Source: Chara braunii (taxonomy: Eukaryota; Streptophyta; Charophyceae; Charales; Characeae). Taken from it: a stretch of DNA of 21,856 bases. Shown here in pieces: positions 8,931 to 18,839 of this stretch. Made by a program: the position numbers and the translations under genes. The notes under the pieces are model-generated. The model searched no databases. It was not told where the DNA came from and worked only from the letters and a program-made list of their open reading frames with translations. How positions within the stretch are numbered: the stretch's first letter is position 1; every line of letters begins with the position of its first letter. Location of the stretch: assembly GCA_003427395.1 (NCBI GenBank), contig BFEA01000013.1, positions 3,117,747 to 3,139,602 on the forward strand, written 5' to 3'.

Positions 8931-9277
8931 ATGGAGACCTCAGAAACCGAACCCGAACGTTCGGGACCGAACGAGAACGAGCGCCGAGACTCTCCAAACA
9001 CAAACATGCAAAAAAAAAAAAAGTTATCCAAAAAAACTGAAAAAAAAACATATATGTTATGTGAAATAATAATACAAACAATTTTTGCCTTGGACGTATG
9101 CTAAAATTCATAACCAATCTCGAGTTAAAAATAAAAAAACAAAAACAAAGTTTGTGTTCTTTTTTTTTTAGTATGTTCGGCCAAACACGTTCGGGTGACG
9201 TTCGACCGAGCACCCGAACATGCTCGGACGCTCGGAAAAGTTCCAAACATGTTCGGTGTGCTACACAGATGGAGACC
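8931..9277. mobile_element. Candidate small Mutator-like element (9-bp target duplication)
   Basis: ATGGAGACC occurs at 8931-8939 and again at 9269-9277, bounding 329 bp. Nine bp is the target-site duplication length of Mutator-like elements. Both ends of the enclosed DNA are rich in CCGAAC/GTTCGG: a perfect 14-bp palindrome CCCGAACGTTCGGG at 8952-8965 near the left end, and repeated GTTCGG and CCGAAC at 9174-9257 near the right end. The middle is A/T-rich with homopolymers. The extreme termini share only ACCGAAC, offset, so there is no clean terminal inverted repeat. A non-TIR or degenerate element, or chance, remains possible. Open frames here (up to 144 residues on the minus strand) are Phe/Lys-rich artefacts of the A/T tracts. 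Confidence 0.35.
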
Positions 9278-9453
9278 GACCAAGATATGGAATCTCACAA
9301 AATAACCTTGAGAAAGTATGTTATCCAAAGACCAGGAGAAAAAAGTATATTGGATATGTTTTTTGTATTCATGATCACAATTGCAAGTTCCACAACATCA
9401 GTTCATCTTTAGAGATCGTCGAGCAATCCAAAGCAAATTTCATGCAAATGTGA
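9220..9453 (+). CDS. Short frame with zinc-finger-like Cys/His cluster
   Basis: This 77-residue frame has KKYIGYVFCIHDHNCKFHNI at residues 41-60. C49, C55 and H58 follow an aromatic patch in a way reminiscent of FLYWCH-type fingers (Y-x-W-x-C-x5-C), which occur near transposase genes in plants. The canonical Trp is replaced by Val-Phe and the second His of a C2H2 set is not obvious. The first part overlaps the right end of the candidate mobile element, so only the segment after about 9280 is likely to be meaningful. It could be a decayed exon or chance; I would not name it. Confidence 0.2.
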   Translation: MLGRSEKFQTCSVCYTDGDRPRYGISQNNLEKVCYPKTRRKKYIGYVFCIHDHNCKFHNISSSLEIVEQSKANFMQM

Positions 9454-10103
9454 GTATTATCAAACCTTTCAGTGATTTATTTAGTAAAATATCAGCCGAT
9501 GATTTAAAATTTTTCTCAGCACAATGTTTGGCAGCAATAAACAATCAGTGGTTAGTTATTCAGTAGTTTTCGACCACCCAAGATATCATTAGTAACCCTC
9601 AATCGGAACTAATCGCTGGTCAACCATTATAAACTTTCACTCAGATCAGCAACAATGAAACAATTTTCAACAGGAATGGTCATTCGGTGTATCTCTCATC
9701 AGTAAGTCTTAAATCATTGTCATATTTCATTGACTTGGTTAGAGTGTCTTTCAACACATGAGTATCATCATTCATTTTCCATCAATATGTCGGTCTTCAC
9801 TGGTCTCAACAGGATTGGGCAAAATGATCTTTTTCAGTACCGAAATATCAATGCAGTCGGTTTCAGATAAGAAGTTTTGTCAATCTTCGTTATCCTCACC
9901 GAGTTTGTAGCAGTTACCACGTATGACTAGAAAATGTATGTAAAAAGGACAAAGAAACTAAATATATTAGAATAGTAAAAACATAAGCTTGTAATACAGC
10001 AACACCTAACTCTAACCCAGTTAATGCGAAAACAATGAGAAAAGGTGCAAGATGAGCTAAATACATGATACCTCCCATAGACAACATAAACAGTTTTTTT
10101 CAG
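9454..10103. other. AT-rich unassigned stretch
   Basis: No convincing gene. A 61-residue plus-strand frame reaches 9566 (contains DLFSKISADDLKFFSAQCLA) but lacks supporting context. Minus-strand frames at 9927-10323 run antisense to the fragment annotated next. Confidence 0.4.
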
Positions 10104-10368
10104 CATGGATCTCAGCAACGAAATATCTTGAGGAGAAAAAACGAAAGCTTGATGAGAGCGGCCCAAATCTGATCCGTAACTTTGGGCCATGCTCTTCACT
10201 AATGACCCCGCATGGGATGACTTGGTTTATTTGGCCAAGAGGTATACCTCTCCTGCAGAGATTGATTATATGGCAGTGACTGAACCACCAAAGGTACAAT
10301 TTCAGACGAGGGATCTTCTCCACGCAATATCTTCCTCCTTTGTGAAAGGAGTTTTATGTTATGCTTGA
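10104..10368 (+). pseudogene. Coding-like fragment with a frame switch, product unknown
   Basis: After an acceptor-like TTTTTTTCAG (10094-10103) one frame reads SATKYLEEKKRKLDESGPNL then IRNFGP. Near 10185 the protein-like signal moves to another frame beginning ATG at 10189. That frame gives 59 residues: MLFTNDPAWDDLVYLAKRYT, SPAEIDYMAVTEPPKVQFQT, RDLLHAISSSFVKGVLCYA, with a stop at 10366. Balanced composition and the charged, helix-prone start suggest a real but damaged or intron-split coding sequence. No known domain is apparent. The first frame continues in parallel to a stop at about 10281 with a less natural composition. Confidence 0.35.
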
Positions 10369-10380
10369 CTTTAAAATTTT

Positions 10381-10572
10381 TGTTTTTGGGTGGACCTATT
10401 CGAAACTTAAAGCTCTATGTCGCTCTACATCTCTAAGTCGCAATCTCAAGAGACACATAGACGTGGCTAAAATTATTGTTCTTGGATGAACCAATTCAAA
10501 ACTTAAAGCTTTAGGTGACTCTACATCTCTAAGTCACAAGCTCAAGATGCACATAAACGTGGCTCAAAGCGT
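10381..10572. repeat. 96-bp imperfect tandem duplication
   Basis: Two units start at 10381 and 10477. Both contain AAACTTAAAGCT, then CTCTACATCTCTAAGTC, then CTCAAG, and end with ACGTGGCT. They share roughly four-fifths of positions and keep a constant 96-bp offset. There is no coding frame. Confidence 0.85.
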
Positions 10573-11555
10573 ACAAGACGCACAATCAAATGAAAGACTG
10601 AGGATGATACTTAAGAGGAGTAAAACTCTTGACGAGTGTTGACTATGTCTTTTCATTTTTCCTTCCTTCCCTTATTCATCTTGTTTCGCCTTAAGTGAGT
10701 CAGACTTGATTCGTTTGCATTGACATTGCTTGAGGTTATGCTCTCTGCTGATTTTGTCATAATTCTCAAATTCCTAAATTGGCAAACTTGATATGTGCAT
10801 TGCATACTTAAAATTTTCAATTTATTATTTGCATGATTTGTTCCGAATCAAAATAAAAGATTTCTAATATTGGGGACTCACGTAAACCATAATTGAAGGG
10901 TGTCGCTTGAAGCCGAACGTACACAACAGGAAGGGATTTGCACTACTTAATTTATTCATTTATTGACAAAATCATCAAAATCCTACGTGACAGCCTGTTG
11001 TCTTTCCGATTGCCGAAAATGTTCTAATTGAAAAAAGTGCAACAATGCATCACAGGCTAGGAGGAAGTGAACCTGGCCATTTTCCATTTATGAATGGCAA
11101 GCTCTAGCCAATGATCAACGAATGTGACACTTTGTAGAGCACTGCTCTTCCGTACCCTCCTACCTAGTTTTCAACACTCTCGAGGCAGCAGTGGCTGCTG
11201 CAAGGTGTGTTCCTGCTTCCTCTCTGCTGGAGCGATCTCTTGCACCTTGGTGCAAAGATAGCGAAGGTGCTTGGGTGCGTGTGGGCGTTGTATGAAGGAA
11301 GGGCACTGCATGGAATCAACACCATATCCCACCCTCCATAGCTGGGCTTGGGCTTCGTAGTGACAGCGGGGTACAATGGTGGTCCTCGGTTGGTGTTAGC
11401 GCGTGGATGGACGAGACGGGGATGAGCATGTTGAGGGCAAGTGGGCAGTGATGCAAGAGCACATTCCTGGTCTTGGCGGAGGTCTGCATGGTCGACATCT
11501 GCATGTACTTCGGTTGATGCTGCTGACACCAACTGCTTGCTTTGTCTTTTCATAG
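10573..11555. other. Unassigned DNA upstream of the large duplication
   Basis: AT-rich to about 11040 with nothing recognisable. From 11160 a short plus-strand frame (11161-11295, YLVFNTLEAAVAAARCVPAS then SLLERSLAPWCKDSEGAWVR) and an overlapping 146-residue minus-strand frame (11164-11604) are both open. Neither has a domain, and I could not choose between them. TTTTCATAG at 11547-11555 directly precedes the duplicated unit. Confidence 0.35.
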
Positions 11556-13050
11556 GCTGGCTGCGTAGCTGTAGGATTGTAGTCAGGAATCTGAGCGCCA
11601 ACAAGGAGGAAGAAATTCGAGTAAATTATTGGTGGTGGTGAGAGAGGAGGCTCTCATTGACAATCAAGTTCGCTGCTTTGGTTCTCCTTCAGTGTGATTT
11701 CAGTGCATTTCTGCTTACTTGACAACCTACGACTATCTGGCATTCAATGTGATTTTGCAATCTGGAATTCTATCATTTCACTATTGCTCATTTTCCTCGT
11801 TGTACAGCAATATGTACCCATTAGTTTACCGAGAATCGGTCATTTTGATATTTCGTTTTGAGTGGTCAAACTTTTGCCCTCGAAGCTCCAGGATGGCGTC
11901 CTTGTTTCCGGCCGGGTTTTCTGTTTTTGACATTGATCCTGTGAGGACCCGTTTAGGACGGGCATGATTCTTCCCACCTGTTTGGTCAGAATTTCGGCTG
12001 TTTTTCGAGATGCATCTAAGATGTCAACTTTTATTTTTGGATGGATCCGCAACGATGACCTGTTAGCACACATGTATTCAGACGGTTTGTAAGACAATAC
12101 ATGGATTGACTTGTAGACTAGATAATACCAAGCACTCCACGTAGTTTTGTTTGGGACCGATTGACCGAGCTAAGTGTACGAGCACACAAATCTCTCAGTC
12201 GGACGATGCTCCTAGAGGTTGGCAGGCAATTTGCTAGATTTCGTGGAGATTGTTTGTGATCTGTGCTGCAGTCTGTTCCACTTAGGGTCGGACCCCAATG
12301 CGGTGCGGATGGAAAAGACGTGTGGCCACGAAAAGCGGGCAAGTCATTTTGGAAAGTCGGAAAGTACTTTTTCCGGGACCCCATCGCAGAGGACCAAATG
12401 CGCTTGGAAAACTCTCTGGAAATCAGTTGAGCCAATCGCTGCCTGTTTCCATTGACACTCGTTTGTTTTGTTTTGTTTTCCATTTTTTTTTTTTTTTTTT
12501 TTTTTTTTGTGGCACTCTTCGTCGCTACTGGCTGCTGCCTACCGTCCACGGGACCTGGTTTTGGAAAAGTTCAAGACGGCTCTGGGGGCCAACCTCAGCT
12601 TTCGGCACAAATTTGCGGCATCATTTCCTCCGCTCAATGATTTCCAGACCGTGGACCATGTAAAAACGTCCACAGGCGATCTTCCAGGCCACAAAATGCG
12701 GGCTGTGGAGTCCCAGAATACGGTTTTTGGAAGACATTTCGGCCTTTCCATAAACTTTACTGCGAGGTGTGGGGTCTTGCAAACACTTCCGCGGCAAAGT
12801 TTTTCCTTTCCACATTCCTATGGGGTCCGGGCCTTAGTAGGAACATATAAATTTGGAGAGGCACTACTTTTGCCCCCGCTTCAGGCACACTAGCTACGGT
12901 TCAACCTCCTGACAAGGTCTGCTTGGTGGGCAGATGAAACCGGTTGAGGGATTTATGTTTGTGGAGTCTATTGCAACTACTTTGATAAGCCAAAAAAAGT
13001 GTAAATTAATTACTGCTCCATATGTGATGTTTTTAACATTCAACCAACAG
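11556..13050. repeat. Copy 1 of a ~0.95-kb tandem duplication (carries an insertion)
   Basis: Copy 1 starts GGATTGTAGTCAGGAA..., runs through CTCATTGACAATCAAGTT, GATGCATCTAAGATGTCAAC and ACATATAAATTTGGAGAG, and ends CATTCAACCAACAG at 13050. The next copy then begins immediately. Removing the 552 bp of insertion plus target duplication leaves about 943 bp. The frames conserved between copies (minus-strand VDILDASRKTAEILTKQVGR) seem to be conserved simply because the DNA is: differences are not concentrated at third positions. ATATAAAT at about 12844 is TATA-box-like. A TG start and CA end could make the unit LTR-like, but no internal region or primer site adjoins. Confidence 0.88.
12285..12833. 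mobile_element. PIF/Harbinger-type non-autonomous element, 549 bp
   Basis: The element begins GGGTCGGACCCCA and ends TGGGGTCCGGGCC. The termini are inverted repeats matching at 11 of 13 positions. TTA is duplicated on both sides (12282-12284 and 12834-12836), and copy 2 of the host duplication shows the unoccupied site with one TTA (CCACTTAGTAGG near 13722). GG-starting termini and TTA/TWA target duplications are the hallmark of PIF/Harbinger elements and their Tourist-type derivatives. The inverted similarity appears to extend inward for up to about 200 bp, with CTGGAAATCA-TTGAGC shared in inverted orientation, around a central T25 run (12484-12508). It has no transposase frame; the open frames inside it are by-products. 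Confidence 0.8.
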
Positions 13051-14202
<1,152 letters not shown>

Positions 14203-14257
14203 TTCATCGTACTTTTCGCAGCTGCCCAGACTGTGTTGCCGCGGTCTGCCTTGCCTT

Positions 14258-14258
<1 letters not shown>

Positions 14259-14316
<58 letters not shown>
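14259..14316. repeat. (CT)29 microsatellite
   Basis: Perfect CT dinucleotide run of 58 bp followed by C-rich DNA. Ser/Leu and Arg/Glu frames across it are meaningless. Confidence 0.98.
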
Positions 14317-14319
<3 letters not shown>

Positions 14320-14530
14320 CCCTCTCCCCCCCTGTCTTTCTCCTGCGTGTATTTGTGTGTGTACATGTTTTGCTAACTACCACATACTCCTCAAGACAGC
14401 CCACTTATTCGCTGATAAGCTTCACAGCTTCTTCCTTGGTCAGTTCTTTGCTCTATGATGCTCTCTCATCTCCGAAGCAAGTCTGCGACTGCATAACCCG
14501 TGTCCCCTTATTCCGCTCTTTCTTCGGACG

Positions 14531-14565
<35 letters not shown>

Positions 14566-14631
14566 TCCCCCCCCCCCCCCCCCCCCCCTTCTCCCCTCTC
14601 TTTTTCCCCCCCCCCCCCCCCCCCCCCCCCC
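14531..14631. repeat. Poly-C tracts of 33, 22 and 26 bases
   Basis: C33 at 14531-14563, C22 at 14567-14588 and C26 at 14606-14631 are separated by short pyrimidine spacers. The minus strand is G-run DNA capable of quadruplex formation. Runs of this length are also prone to sequencing and assembly error, so the lengths should not be trusted. Confidence 0.95.
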
Positions 14632-14763
14632 TTCTCTCTTCCTCTTCCTCTCCAAACTACCATTACATCGAAAAAAGAAGACAGAATGGCATCATCATCC
14701 TCATATCATGAAAATATCTCTTCGCCCCTCAGCAGAGAGCACGGTCACTCACACACAGACACA

Positions 14764-14766
<3 letters not shown>

Positions 14767-14819
<53 letters not shown>
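14767..14819. repeat. (CA)n microsatellite
   Basis: Perfect CA dinucleotide run of about 53 bp preceded by CACACAGACACAG. Confidence 0.97.
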
Positions 14820-14821
<2 letters not shown>

Positions 14822-15070
14822 AGTGCTAGACAGTAGGTGGTCCGGTGTTTGGAGCGCCAACAGTACTCTTAGGGGGCCCGCTCGGTTTGGGACGTCTGTG
14901 TTGCCTGCGGGTGATGACGAATGTTAGTCTGGGTGACTCCCTGGCTCAGCTGGCGGTGGGAACCGACAGTCTGCGGGGTTCAATCGTGATGCGAGTAGCT
15001 GATGTGACGCTTTGCTCCATATTGGATGTGTAGACCCTTGTCTGCGCTCCGCCACTACCTTGCTGCCCGT
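14820..15070. other. Unassigned DNA with a weak tRNA-like box pair
   Basis: TGGCTCAGCTGG at 14942-14953 and GGTTCAATC at 14977-14985 resemble RNA polymerase III A and B boxes. They are too close together, and the T arm does not pair, so no tRNA is called. Nothing else is recognisable. Confidence 0.3.
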
Positions 15071-15099
15071 CCTGCTTGTGTTGCATGCAGTTCTTTGCA

Positions 15100-15420
15100 A
15101 GGCTGTTGTGTTCATGGTGTGGTGTGGTTGTGATTGTGGTGTTAGTGTTGCCCTGTGCTTCTCTGCGCTGCAGCCTTGCTGCCCATCCATGTGGCATGCC
15201 TTCCGTGTTCTTCGCTTGTGTGCCGTGTAGTGTGGCTGCTGTGTTGGTGCTGCCTTGTGCTTCGCCGCGCTGCTGCCCTGGTGCTAGTCCACTTGCCTAT
15301 CTCTGTGCCGTGCCTTCCTGTTTCTTGCTTGTGTGCCGTGTAGCATGGCTGCTGTGTTGGTGCTGCCTTGTGCTTCGCCGGGCAGTCGCCCTGATGTTCA
15401 TCTGCTTGCCGTCGTTCCTT
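15100..15420. repeat. ~113-bp imperfect tandem repeat
   Basis: GCTTGTGTGCCGTGTAG starts at 15214 and again at 15327. Both are followed by TGGCTGCTGTGTTGGTGCTG and CTTGTGCTTCGCCG. A more diverged unit precedes them from about 15100. The Cys-rich plus-strand frame at 15076-15477 is a by-product of this TGC/GTG-rich repeat. Confidence 0.8.
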
Positions 15421-15825
15421 GCAATCGTTTTTGATGCAGCCGGGTTGCTCCCGCAGTGTTGCCTGGTGCTTGACTGAGTTGTTGCCCTGCTGTTGTGTTC
15501 CGTTTGTGGACAGTCTGCCTTCAACATGAGTCAAAGGGTTCATGACCCAAAACCAGCAATACGGAGATTCCACAGATTGTCGAGGGTTCAGCCTCCTAAC
15601 GAGTCAGTGCAACTCCGACGAAACAGTCTATCATCAGTTTTATGTTTTTTGGTCTTTGCGTTGTTCTTGGGACTAGTATTTTTTCTGGCTTTCCTGTTTC
15701 TGTGCTGTCTTCTGCCCTTTCGCCGCCCCCCCCCACATCCTCCAACCTTTGTCCTTCGCTGCTGGCTGTCATTCTATGCGTAGTGGGTTATCTTGTGTTG
15801 TTGTTTTTTCTTGCTCTGTTGCCCT
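15421..15825. other. Unassigned pyrimidine-rich stretch
   Basis: T/C-rich, with hydrophobic Leu/Phe/Cys frames that reflect composition. GGGTTCAGCCTCCTAACGAG near 15588 weakly resembles a segment of the large duplication (about 12899). No gene is supported. Confidence 0.4.
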
Positions 15826-16125
15826 GTGTTCTTTGTCTGCCCATCCGCATACCCTCCAGCCAATGTCACTTGCTGCTGCTGGTCATCCAATGAGGCCTTA
15901 TGTATTTTGCTTCGTACACACACACACACACGACCCTTTCTGTCCTCCCCTTTTCTTTTTCCTCCCTTGTGTTCTTTGTCTGCCCATCTGCCTCCCGTGC
16001 CCTCCAGCCAATGTCACTTGCTGCTGCTGGTCATCCAACGGGGCCTTATGTATTTTGCTTTGTACACACACACACACACACACACACAACCCTTTCTGTC
16101 CTCCCCTTGTCTTTTTCCTCCCTTG
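15826..16125. repeat. 143-bp tandem duplication carrying CA microsatellites
   Basis: GTGTTCTTTGTCTGCCCATC starts at 15826 and 15969. Each copy continues with CCAGCCAATGTCACTTGCTG and GGCCTTATGTATTTTGCTT, then a CA run, then CCCTTTCTGTCCTCCCCTT. The CA run is 16 bp in copy 1 (15916-15931) and about 26 bp in copy 2 (16063-16088). The copies are otherwise nearly identical, so the duplication is young. Confidence 0.92.
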
Positions 16126-16290
16126 GACCTTGTACAGTTGGCTAAGCAATCTCATGAGACGTCCTTGCCCCTAGTTGAACCTAGGAGTTTCCGTTGAATG
16201 TGCTGTCCCTGCCAGTCCTTCAGATCGTCGACGGAATGTCGCAGCTAGCCTGGCGTGGTGGTTCATGTCGTGGCGTGCCTAGAATACACT

Positions 16291-16291
<1 letters not shown>

Positions 16292-16336
<45 letters not shown>
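16292..16336. repeat. (CA)n microsatellite
   Basis: Perfect CA dinucleotide run of about 45 bp. Confidence 0.96.
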
Positions 16337-16340
<4 letters not shown>

Positions 16341-16439
16341 GATTTTTTCTGTGTCTGCCTATCCAACACCTTTTATCTTTTCAACCTCACCTCTCTACTG
16401 TTCTCCCTCCTCTTTGCCTTGTCAACAACTGATCCTACA

Positions 16440-16780
16440 ACGAGCGCTCCCAAGGCATATCTTGGCAACTCTGCTTTTCATGCTTCTGGGCACACACACA
16501 ATCAATCCTCAACATCATGAGCACGCACTTACAAAACAATAACCTGCATGCTTTCCATATTTCTCGGAAATTCGCACACTCGGCTATTCTGCTTTTCATG
16601 CTTCCTCTCTCCCTTCACACTTCTCTCTACTGTTCTGATCCTAGGCATTTCTCGGAAATCTTAACCCTCAACATCACGAGCGCACACTTACAAAACAATA
16701 ACCTGCGTGCTTTCCGTACTTCTCTGAACGTACTTCTCTGACCTTCACACACTCGGCTAACCTGCTTTTCACGCTTCCTC
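16440..16780. repeat. 159-bp imperfect tandem duplication
   Basis: CCTCAACATCATGAGCACGC at about 16507 recurs at about 16666 as CCTCAACATCACGAGCGCAC. Both run into ACTTACAAAACAATAACCTG and CACACTCGGCTA...CTGCTTTTCA.GCTTCCTC. A third partial unit (TCTTGGCAACTCTGCTTTTC) lies at about 16457. No coding meaning. Confidence 0.85.
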
Positions 16781-17560
16781 CCTCCCTTCAAACCTCTTCC
16801 CTTTCCTCTCACACTGATCCATTCTTCCACATTTCTTCACTCCGTCTTTCTCGCCCTCCTATTGACAGCAACACATGCATCCACCTTTTGCAGAGCTGGC
16901 AAAGTCAAAACAAGGAAAATGCATGCAAGGTAACTTCCACAGGCCACCAGTGCATAGAGCACGCAAACAGAAAAACGAAGACGCATGCTTCGCCACAACC
17001 ATGCCCACCCTTCTTCCCCTTCCCTTCTCTACCCCCTCTCCCCCCAACCCCCTCTAACCAAAACCCACCCACCCCTTTCGCCTCACCCCAACTCTTCTTC
17101 AATCGAGACCATGTACATCTTCCAGATGTCAAAGCGCGCCTTTATGTTACAATCAATCAATCATTCAATGACATTCATTCATTCATTCATCATTTTTCAA
17201 CATTTTCAAATGAAAACTTACAGCTTCATTATTCATTTCCCTATGCTTAATTACATCCCTATGCGTGACATCCTCGACACTACCATCCCAGTCTTCCAAG
17301 CAACTCCCTGCTGCTGCTGCGTCTGGTGCTGTTCGTCCACCACCCACCCAGCATCACAACAACACCTCTCAGCAGTGGAGAGCGAGCCAAGAGTCACCAA
17401 ATCACTTCCACGAACTCACACACACCCATCCTCTCCACCTGCGTCTTCATATCTCATTCTCTTCCGCCTTCCCCTTCTCCTTCCCCCATCCCACTCCCGC
17501 AACCTAACCGAATAGAAACACACACAAACAGAGGGACGCCAATGACTTTTGACTTGCAGT
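16781..17560. other. Pyrimidine-rich unassigned stretch with an ATTC repeat
   Basis: A 176-residue plus-strand frame (16985-17515) spans this stretch, but it is Pro/Ser/His-rich and follows the C/T-rich composition. (ATTC)n sits at 17172-17190 next to CAATCAATCAATC. No domain or RNA is recognised on either strand. Confidence 0.4.
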
Positions 17561-17599
17561 GGTGTTTGGGATAGGCACCCACAGCCTCCCTCTTCCAGC

Positions 17600-17940
17600 C
17601 CAAATCAATCGTTCTCTGTCCTCCTCCTCACAAAAGCCATCACCACCCCCCATAAATCCCTTCCTCCTCATGAGAGCCTTCACTCTCCCCCTAACCAACC
17701 AGAGGACACGGGTACTACAACCCCACTCTTGTACTTATCCCTTGAGCCTCCATCCTCCTCCCCATCAAAGCCTTCATCACCCCTATAGCAACCAGGGGCA
17801 AGGGATAGTAGGGAGCTACCACCTCCCTTATCAACCAGGGACAGGGGTATATAGGTGACTACAACCCCAGTCTTCAACTCCTAATTGCTTGCCCCTCTAT
17901 TCTCCTCTCCCTTCAGATCTCCATCCCGCCGAGGGCATCC
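17600..17940 (-). pseudogene. Degraded tandem copies of the 3' end of the neighbouring gene
   Basis: Read on the minus strand, the last ~25 codons of the candidate gene (KALMRKRIEKQGIMTGRVAL and stop) recur downstream. The best copy, with its stop at 17715-17717, reads VAIGVMKALMGRRMEAQGIS then TRVGL and stop. A more decayed copy has its stop at 17859-17861. A third, near 17630-17700, keeps GRVKALMRRKGFM without a proper end. Stops lie 104 and 144 bp apart, each followed by TAC/CAC and CCCCTG-GTTG. This is tandem amplification of a terminal-exon segment with partial conservation of frame. Confidence 0.55.
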
Positions 17941-17962
17941 AGGGGGTAGGGGTAGGTGGTAC

Positions 17963-18511
17963 CTACAGCGCCACTCTGCCAGTCATGATCCCTTGCTTCT
18001 CTATCCTCTTCCTCATTAAAGCCTTCACCACCCCCATGCCAACCAACTTGTAGACAGTTCCGTGATTAACTCCACATGCAAGAACCACTCCGCCGGCAAT
18101 CAGTGCCATTTTCATTCCCTTCTTGACCATAGTTCTTCTCAACCCCCTTTGGCTGAGCGCCCCCAGATCGAGGACTTGGTCTTCGATGCCCGTCCCATCA
18201 TCATCTTCTGATGTATTCATCAACCCCTCCAAGCCATCCAGTGGACCTACCGATAATGACCTCCCATCTTCCATGCGTGTGCAGATGATCTGTTTTCGAT
18301 CCCGAGGAATTTGGCTTCTGACAATCTGGTTGTAATGTTCGATCCCTGGCTCCATCTTCTTCACACAACCCCACATGCCCTTCCTCACCCCAAACTTAGC
18401 AAGGTCTCGCTGAATCCCCATCTCCTCGTGATGGAACAGTTTCACCTCCGTCGCTGGTCCTGCATTTCCCTGTCGCGAAGGAACTGACCAACGCAAAAAA
18501 GACACCGCCAA
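17963..18511 (-). CDS. Uncharacterised 182-residue protein or terminal exon, possible membrane segment
   Basis: This is the most protein-like frame in the window. The ATG is at 18511 and the TAG at 17963-17965. After a doubtful first ~25 residues it reads EMGIQRDLAKFGVRKGMWGC then VKKMEPGIEHYNQIVRSQIP. An acidic stretch follows (NTSEDDDGTGIEDQVLDLGA), then a basic-flanked hydrophobic segment, MALIAGGVVLACGVNHGTVY. The C terminus is basic (KALMRKRIEKQG). The hydrophobic segment could be one membrane helix with positive charges on both sides. TTTTTTGCGTTGGTCAG, just inside the 5' end on the minus strand (about 18485-18501), looks like a splice acceptor. The true exon may start there or at the next AG, with earlier exons outside the visible frame. 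I do not recognise the family. Downstream tandem copies of its 3' end support the view that this is a real, locally duplicated sequence. Confidence 0.45.
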   Translation of the reverse strand: MAVSFLRWSVPSRQGNAGPATEVKLFHHEEMGIQRDLAKFGVRKGMWGCVKKMEPGIEHYNQIVRSQIPRDRKQIICTRMEDGRSLSVGPLDGLEGLMNTSEDDDGTGIEDQVLDLGALSQRGLRRTMVKKGMKMALIAGGVVLACGVNHGTVYKLVGMGVVKALMRKRIEKQGIMTGRVAL

Positions 18512-18839
18512 GAAAAGACATTGGTTGAGTCGATGTGCTCAGTTCCACAAAATAGCTATGCACATGAGTCACAGTGAACCAGGACAATAACACTGCAAGG
18601 CAGGCAGGCAGGTCACTATCCCGCACAAGTGCTCCAGCACTTCCACACTTCTTGCGAATGAGCGATCTGCCCGAGTGGGAGACTGGCCAGTCCTTTTGCA
18701 GTCTTGGTTTGCACTTCAACTCGTGCCAGCCTCTGTTTCCTGGGGCCTGACTGAGTTCCGGTACCACATCCCTTAGGCCTGTCTGCTTCTGAATGTCAAG
18801 GCCTGGAACCTTCCCGAATTTCCATAGGTCTGCTGCTGC
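18512..18839. other. Unassigned DNA upstream of the minus-strand gene candidate
   Basis: A minus-strand frame (18396-18944) crosses it in a different phase from the gene candidate and looks like intron or non-coding DNA. An earlier exon could lie here but none is distinctive. Confidence 0.35.

Noticed and set aside
8812-9246. 144-residue Phe-rich minus-strand frame
   Set aside because: It reads through A-runs and GTTCGG repeats of the candidate mobile element; the composition is an artefact.
11840-12097. Minus-strand frame with TAEILTKQVGR, reminiscent of copia-type DILTK motifs
   Set aside because: The motif is short, lacks the rest of reverse transcriptase/RNase H, and both duplicate copies differ without codon-position bias.
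14942-14985. tRNA or SINE head with A-box and B-box matches
   Set aside because: The boxes are only 23 bp apart, no acceptor or T-arm pairing forms, and no A/T tail or target duplication is visible.
16985-17515. 176-residue plus-strand frame
   Set aside because: It follows pyrimidine-rich composition and ATTC/AATC repeats, with a CCCC stretch from CTG repeats; no domain.
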